Source: Enterovibrio paralichthyis (GTDB lineage Bacteria > Pseudomonadota > Gammaproteobacteria > Enterobacterales > Vibrionaceae). From it: a stretch of DNA of 64,000 bases. The notes below the pieces were generated by a model that searched no databases, was not told the DNA's origin, and saw only the letters and a list, made by a program, of their open reading frames with translations. The stretch spans positions 124,001-188,000 of the forward strand of contig NZ_JAHUTS010000001.1 of NCBI RefSeq assembly GCF_019209835.1. Reading direction: 5' to 3'. Every line of letters starts with the position of its first letter. The first letter of the stretch is position 1. The position numbers were made by a program, and so were the translations under genes. This document shows positions 59,663 through 64,000 of this stretch, one piece after another.

Positions 59663-60370
59663 ATGTCGTGTGAATATGCGAAAGAACGTAACTTACTGAA
59701 ATTTTCTACCTTTGCTTGTTTTTGTTTTGCTGCATTGGGGATTGGCCTGGGTTTATGGGCGGGTTCCATGGTTATCGTTTTTGATGGCGCCTACTCGCTG
59801 GTAGGTTTAGCGCTCTCTCTGATGGCTCTTGCTGCTTCCACTTACATTCGCAAGCCTTCAGGAAAAAACGGTAAGCCAGTTTCTGCGCAAAAAGCGGCAG
59901 TTATTGAGTCACTGGTGGTTTTAATTAAAGGTCTTGTCGTCGCGGTTGTGTGCGTGGTGTCTTTGACCTCAGCAATTGATGCGCTGTTTGAAGGCGGTCG
60001 AGAAGTGAATGCTGGTTTTGCACTGGTGTTTGGTGTGGTGAACGTTGCCGGTTGTTTGGCGACGTACTTTGCCGTCAGCAAGCATTCGGGTAAACGTCCA
60101 TCAGCTATCCTGAAAGCGGAATCAAGCCAATGGTTGATGGACACAGTGATCAGTGCTGCAGTGCTGGTTGGCTTCCTGGTAGCAACGGTATTGATGATGA
60201 CCGACTTTTCTGAATACGCTGTGTATGCAGACCCAGTGATGGTTATCCTGGCCTCGGTTTACTTTGCTACTGTGCCGGTGAAAATGATCAGTGAGTCTGT
60301 GTCTAAACTGGTAAAGCTTTATCAGGCAGACAATGAAAAGGTGCGTGGTGGCCGTGGCATTCTGGCTTGA
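59663..60370 (+). CDS. Cation diffusion facilitator-like membrane transporter
   Basis: This 235-residue protein starts at ATG 59663 with GGGGA upstream; the frame is open 21 codons earlier. It has six hydrophobic segments with the CDF pattern: FDGAYSLVGLALSLMAL in span 2, WLMDTVISAAVLVGFLVA in span 5, and YADPVMVILASVYF. The canonical metal-site HxxxD/DxxxD residues are only partly present (D in span 2 and 5), so substrate and activity are uncertain. A strong terminator follows. It is divergent from the LysR gene. Confidence 0.82.
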   Translation: MSCEYAKERNLLKFSTFACFCFAALGIGLGLWAGSMVIVFDGAYSLVGLALSLMALAASTYIRKPSGKNGKPVSAQKAAVIESLVVLIKGLVVAVVCVVSLTSAIDALFEGGREVNAGFALVFGVVNVAGCLATYFAVSKHSGKRPSAILKAESSQWLMDTVISAAVLVGFLVATVLMMTDFSEYAVYADPVMVILASVYFATVPVKMISESVSKLVKLYQADNEKVRGGRGILA

Positions 60371-60392
60371 GCGCTAACCATCTCCAAAACTC

Positions 60393-60420
60393 AAAAGAGC
60401 AGCTAAGGCTGCTCTTTTTT
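60393..60420 (+). terminator. Terminator after the CDF-like gene
   Basis: AAAAGAGCAGC-TAAG-GCTGCTCTTTTTT: perfect stem with T-run, 23 bp after the stop. Confidence 0.92.
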
Positions 60421-60517
60421 CGATCACTCTTTCTTCGATCTTAGGCTGGTCAATTTCGTGCTGCCGCCGCGGTATCTATCTGATACAGTGAGGTTTCGCC
60501 AAAACTGAAGGGAATTG

Positions 60518-60985
60518 ATGAATATGGATAGCCTGAAGCTAAAAGTGCCACCGGTTGTTGTTGCGTTTATCGCGGTGATGTTGATGAAGGCAGTGGCACT
60601 TATCACGCCGGGAAGTGCATTTTTGGCCACGTTACCGACGGCAATTCCTTATCTCATTGTAATTCTAGGCTTTGTGGTGGCAATCAGTGGTGTAGTCGAG
60701 TTTCGTCGTCATAAAACAACCGTGAACCCTATGCTGAAAACGGAAGCGACAGCGATGGTTGACAGTGGTATCTATGGATACACCCGCAACCCTATGTATC
60801 TGGGGATGTTGATTGCGCTATTGGCAGGGATGTTTTACTGGTCCAACTTTTACACCCTTCTCATCTGTCCGCTTTTTGTGCTTTACATGAACCGATTCCA
60901 AATTGAACCGGAAGAGGCATACCTGCAGGAAAAATTCCCTCACGCTTTTGCTGACTATCAATCCCGTGTAAGGCGTTGGCTTTAA
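60518..60985 (+). CDS. Isoprenylcysteine carboxyl methyltransferase-family membrane protein
   Basis: This 155-residue protein has four hydrophobic segments and the ICMT/PEMT-type SAM-binding C-terminal motif: GIYGYTRNPMYLGMLI (about 91-106), NRFQIEPEEAYLQEKF and FADYQSRVRRW. In bacteria such proteins methylate unknown lipid or small-molecule acceptors. ATG 60518 has GAAGGGA upstream; the TTG at 60515 is also in frame. Confidence 0.9.
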   Translation: MNMDSLKLKVPPVVVAFIAVMLMKAVALITPGSAFLATLPTAIPYLIVILGFVVAISGVVEFRRHKTTVNPMLKTEATAMVDSGIYGYTRNPMYLGMLIALLAGMFYWSNFYTLLICPLFVLYMNRFQIEPEEAYLQEKFPHAFADYQSRVRRWL

Positions 60986-61093
60986 GTCTGACAGCTTTTT
61001 GCCTGGTAACACTTAGCCACCTGTACTTATCGGTAAGGGCAATATTAGGCTGGCGAACTAAGCAAAAAATGATACTGTATATAAAAACAGTTC

Positions 61094-62266
61094 ATGGTAA
61101 AACGCATGCTTACTTCGCTGGCTATTGCCAACTACCGTTCCATTCTCTCCGTGACGATTGCCCTTGGTCCGTTGAATTTAATCACCGGCCCCAATGGCAG
61201 TGGAAAATCCAACCTCTATAAAGCGCTGCGACTTCTGGCGCAAACCGCATCAGGCGGTGTTATCCATTCCCTGGCTGATGAAGGTGGCCTGCATTCTACT
61301 TTCTGGGCGGGGCCGGAAGAAATTACTGGGGCAATGCGGCGCGGCGAGGCGGAGATTCAAGGTGGGCCACGCAAAGATGTGGTACGCCTCAAGCTGGGTT
61401 TTGCCAGCGAAACCTTTGGCTATACCATTTCTCTCGGCTTACCTGAGCCACAACAATCCGCGTTTTGTTTTGACCCTGAAATCAAACGGGAATGCATATT
61501 CAATGGTCCTTACTACAGACCAGCCAGTGCGCTGGTGGACAGGAAGGGCAACGTAGTGAAAATCCGTTCTGGCCGACAGTGGGAAGTGGTTTCCCAGCAT
61601 GTGCCTAGTTACGACAGTATGTTTGATGCCCATGCAGATCCAAGCGCGGCAGCGGAAGTCTTTCATGTCAGGGAAATGATCCGCAGCTGGCGTTTTTACG
61701 ATCACTTCCGTACTGATTCAGATGCGCCTGCCCGCAAACCCCAGCTGGGTACCCGCACCCCGGTATTACACCACGATGGCCGAGATTTGGCGGCCGCGCT
61801 TCAGACCATTATTGAAATTGGTGACAAAGAGGCATTGGATCGGGCAATAGAAGACGCTTTTCCGGGATGCCACCTTCGCATTGTCACAGGGAATGATGGC
61901 CGCTTTTCGATTCAGTTTCACCAGAAAGGGTTGCTCAGACCATTGACCGGCGCGGAGCTGTCAGACGGAACCTTACGGTTTATTCTTTGGGTGGCGGCAC
62001 TACTTACGCCACGCCCGCCAGCACTGATGGTGCTGAACGAACCGGAAACCAGCCTGCACCCCGATTTGCTCCCCGCACTGGCGCGCCTGATAGGACATGC
62101 CTGCCAGCACTCACAAGTATGGGTTATCTCCCATGCCAACCGGTTAATCAATGCACTGAACCAGCATCCGGAATGCCACACTATTGAGCTGGAAAAGGTT
62201 CTGGGGCAAACCGAAGTGATGGGGCAGGACATGTTAAGTACACCAACTTGGTACTGGCCGGACTAG
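61094..62266 (+). CDS. AAA-family ATPase (RecF/SMC-like, single-domain)
   Basis: This 390-residue cytosolic protein has Walker A GPNGSGKS (residues 32-39), signature-like LSDGTLRFI, Walker B with LMVLNEPETSLHPD and a final switch His in WVISHANRL. This is the ABC-type ATPase head of the AAA_15/AAA_21 group (OLD-, RecF-like), with an insert between Walker A and signature. No nuclease partner is encoded next to it. It could be a repair or defence-associated ATPase; nothing decides. Confidence 0.88.
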   Translation: MVKRMLTSLAIANYRSILSVTIALGPLNLITGPNGSGKSNLYKALRLLAQTASGGVIHSLADEGGLHSTFWAGPEEITGAMRRGEAEIQGGPRKDVVRLKLGFASETFGYTISLGLPEPQQSAFCFDPEIKRECIFNGPYYRPASALVDRKGNVVKIRSGRQWEVVSQHVPSYDSMFDAHADPSAAAEVFHVREMIRSWRFYDHFRTDSDAPARKPQLGTRTPVLHHDGRDLAAALQTIIEIGDKEALDRAIEDAFPGCHLRIVTGNDGRFSIQFHQKGLLRPLTGAELSDGTLRFILWVAALLTPRPPALMVLNEPETSLHPDLLPALARLIGHACQHSQVWVISHANRLINALNQHPECHTIELEKVLGQTEVMGQDMLSTPTWYWPD

Positions 62267-62518
62267 CGTTTGGTTTCTGTACAGATAATCTGCGTTACTT
62301 CACATAAATAAGAATATGATTGCAATAAAACTCCTTTCATTTCATTGATAAACAGCAGAACGCAAAGAAAATGCCTAATAAGGTATGCAATGTTGTATGT
62401 AATGTTAAAAGTTTGTATCTATAATTAACAGTCGTGGAAGCGTGGTACAGAAATCCGGGGAGGATACGCGAAGGAAGTTCGTATTGGATTTCGTACCCAA
62501 CTGAACAAGGATAGGATA
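62267..62518. other. Spacer before the small peptide gene
   Basis: AT-rich stretch with probable promoter for the 28-residue open frame at 62519 (AATGTTGTATGTAATG region around 62390-62410, followed by TATAAT-like TCTATAATTA at 62417-62426). No other gene is seen. Confidence 0.4.
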
Positions 62519-62605
62519 ATGCGGATACCGTTTATCATTAAGATCTTGTTTCCAATTTTGCTGCTGATGGGCTTGATGGCAAGTCCGGTGCTTTATGCGT
62601 TTTAG
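62519..62605 (+). CDS. Candidate 28-residue hydrophobic small protein
   Basis: ATG 62519 is preceded by an ideal purine-rich ribosome site (AAGGATAGGATA). The frame encodes 28 residues, beginning MRIPFIIKILFPILLL and ending ASPVLYAF: a basic start followed by one long hydrophobic segment. An intrinsic terminator follows 26 bp after the TAG. The unit of promoter-like region, ribosome site, frame and terminator suggests a real small membrane peptide, or the leader of a small RNA. Expression is not shown by sequence alone. Confidence 0.55.
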   Translation: MRIPFIIKILFPILLLMGLMASPVLYAF

Positions 62606-62630
62606 CTTTAATGGACACATACACGAATGA

Positions 62631-62660
62631 AACAGCCACCTTTACGGTGGCTGTTTTTTT
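62631..62660 (+). terminator. Terminator after the small peptide gene
   Basis: ACAGCCACC-TTTAC-GGTGGCTGT followed by seven T residues, pointing plus-strand. It also abuts the convergent RND gene end at 62659. Confidence 0.9.
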
Positions 62661-64000
62661 ATGCTTCTGAGGCTTCCAGTGCGTTAGGTTTGTCGAGGGC
62701 CCGGAAGGCCACAGCAACTTTGAACGCGGCGGGCACAAAGTAAAACGACAGCAAAGTGGTGAGTAGAGTGCCACCTGCAATGGCAATGGCGAAAGGAGGC
62801 CAGAAACCACCGCCTGCCAGTATCAGCGGCAGGAAACCACCAATGGTTGTGATTGTGGTGGAAGTAATGTGTCGGCCACACTCGCTAACCGCTTCAACGA
62901 TAGCAGCCCTGTCACCTCTTTTCGCATCAGGATTGGATTTGATCTCTGCAAGGATAACGATGGCAGCATTGATTGCCAGCCCCACCAAGCCAAGCAGGCC
63001 GATGATGACGGTGAAGCCAAAGGGATAGCCAAACAGCCACACCGAGAGTAAACCGAGCCCTGCAGCCTGAAAGCCCACCATAAAAATGATGGCGCTGAGA
63101 CGGAATGAATTAAACGACACCACCACAACCGCCACCAACAGGGTAAAGACAATGGTCAGGTTGGCCAGTAGCTGATCCACCGAGTCGTTGCGCTCGGCCG
63201 ATTCACCACCAAATTCCAGTCGGTAACCTGGTGGAAGATGAATGTCTGCCTGTTCCAGTTTGGCTGAAAACGCATTCAATGCCGTTTGTGGCAATACACC
63301 GGCAGTGAGGTAACCCTCAATAACATTGACGCGCTCACCGTTTCGCCTTGGAATTGCGCCACGGCTCGCTTCGATGCGTAAATCAGCAATTGCAGACAAT
63401 GGTAGGTCAGCAGAGCCCTGTGCGCCGGGATTGGGCAGCCTAAGTTTATTGAGTTGGTTCAGCTCTGCACGTTCGTTGTCAGCCACGCGAACCCGCACCG
63501 GAATAGATTCGGTTTCCTCAACCAGGCTTCCCTGCACCATGCCACTCATGGAGGCATTCAGTAAACGGGCAATATCGCTCAGCGACATGCCAGTCAGTTG
63601 GCTCGCCTCTTCATTCACCACCACCGAAATTTTCGGCATACCTGGCTGCAGGGTTTCCCGTGTATTGATGACGTTCGGTGTGGTCGCCATTAATAGCCGG
63701 ATTTCACTGCTCAGATCGCGGAGAGTATCCAGGTTTGGCCCATAAACACGCACTTCAAGCGGCGCATTGAATGGCGGGCCCTGCTCGAGTTTGCGTACCA
63801 GAATTTGCGCTTCAGGCATGTTGTCAGACAAGGTCTCCTGCAATTGCGGGATAATACGGTTTGCCGCATCGAAATCCTGAACCTTGACCAATGCCTGGGC
63901 AAAATTTGGCGCGCCGCGCTGTCTTCCCATCATGTTGTAATAGAAAGAAGGGAAATTTTCGCCAAACACTCAGCCAACCTGTTCAACCTCTTCGATTTTG
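62659..64000 (-). pseudogene. RND efflux pump permease (AcrB type), interrupted by in-frame TGA; 5' end outside window
   Basis: 436 codons after the stop give the C-terminal part of an RND inner-membrane pump: VNEEASQLTGMSLSDIARLL, YRLEFGGESAERNDSVDQLL, then the last cluster of spans (FTVIIGLLGLVGLAINAAIVILAE; TTITTIGGFLPLILAGG). The same frame continues upstream as KIEEVEQVG, then TGA (63970-63972), then VFGENFPSFYYNMMG, without shift. A Trp (TGG) is a likely original codon. The remaining 5' part lies beyond the window. A GTG directly after the TGA cannot rescue a full pump. Confidence 0.8.

Overview
The window is chromosomal DNA of a marine gammaproteobacterium, most probably a Vibrionaceae member (Vibrio, Grimontia, Enterovibrio or Photobacterium-like). 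This is inferred from the betIBA-proXWV choline operon, a thermostable-hemolysin-family gene, a lipoprotein 5'-nucleotidase of the Vibrio NutA type, a general porin and an FMN-riboswitch-controlled ribB. The density of catabolic and transport operons would suit a secondary chromosome, but nothing in the window proves this. No rRNA or tRNA genes, integron attC array or CRISPR array were seen.

Layout. 1-5.3 kb: a TRAP transporter operon with a histidinol-dehydrogenase-like gene (cut by the left edge) and a divergent LacI regulator with two palindromic operators. 5.3-10.1 kb: a lipoprotein/LruC-domain surface pair, an SDR oxidoreductase and a second lipoprotein. 10.1-15.4 kb: an alpha-galactoside module (Na+ symporter, GH36 alpha-galactosidase, LacI regulator). 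15.4-20.1 kb: an exporter operon with two ABC-2 permeases, an HlyD-type adaptor and a TolC-type channel, but no ATPase. 20.5-24.8 kb: an MFS exporter, ribB with FMN riboswitch, DUF2127 and ClcA. 25.1-32.1 kb: betIBA-proXWV for choline uptake and oxidation to glycine betaine.

32.1-38.2 kb is a mosaic accessory insertion. It contains a HEPN-like gene, a RAYT (HUH/Y1) transposase, a diverged second copy of the 3' third of proV, a cytosolic trypsin-like protease, and a truncated copy of the promoter and start of the MerR-methyltransferase gene that lies intact 2.65 kb further right. Two pairs of inverted REP-like palindromes bracket the two cargo segments. Homology-flanked accessory DNA therefore appears to have been laid down twice downstream of proV.

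38.2-51.9 kb is ordinary accessory metabolism: two M14 peptidases, a ferric-reductase-like oxidoreductase, a MerR-methyltransferase fusion, a bacteriohemerythrin, a porin, a 5'-nucleotidase, a eukaryotic-type glutathione synthetase homologue, and a diguanylate cyclase-like protein with a GGGEF site.

52.1-58.6 kb is the most interesting block. A compact operon encodes a thermostable-hemolysin (GNAT-fold) protein, an acyl-CoA-synthetase-like enzyme, a haem-oxygenase-like di-iron oxidase, an SDR, a periplasmic TPR protein and a QseB/PmrA-type two-component system. Three phased TTAAG repeats precede it, matching the box recognised by that regulator class. It looks like a self-regulated pathway for a fatty-acid-derived product. 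The right end holds a LysR regulator, a CDF-like transporter, an ICMT-like methyltransferase, an AAA ATPase, a 28-residue peptide candidate, and an RND pump gene interrupted by an in-frame TGA.
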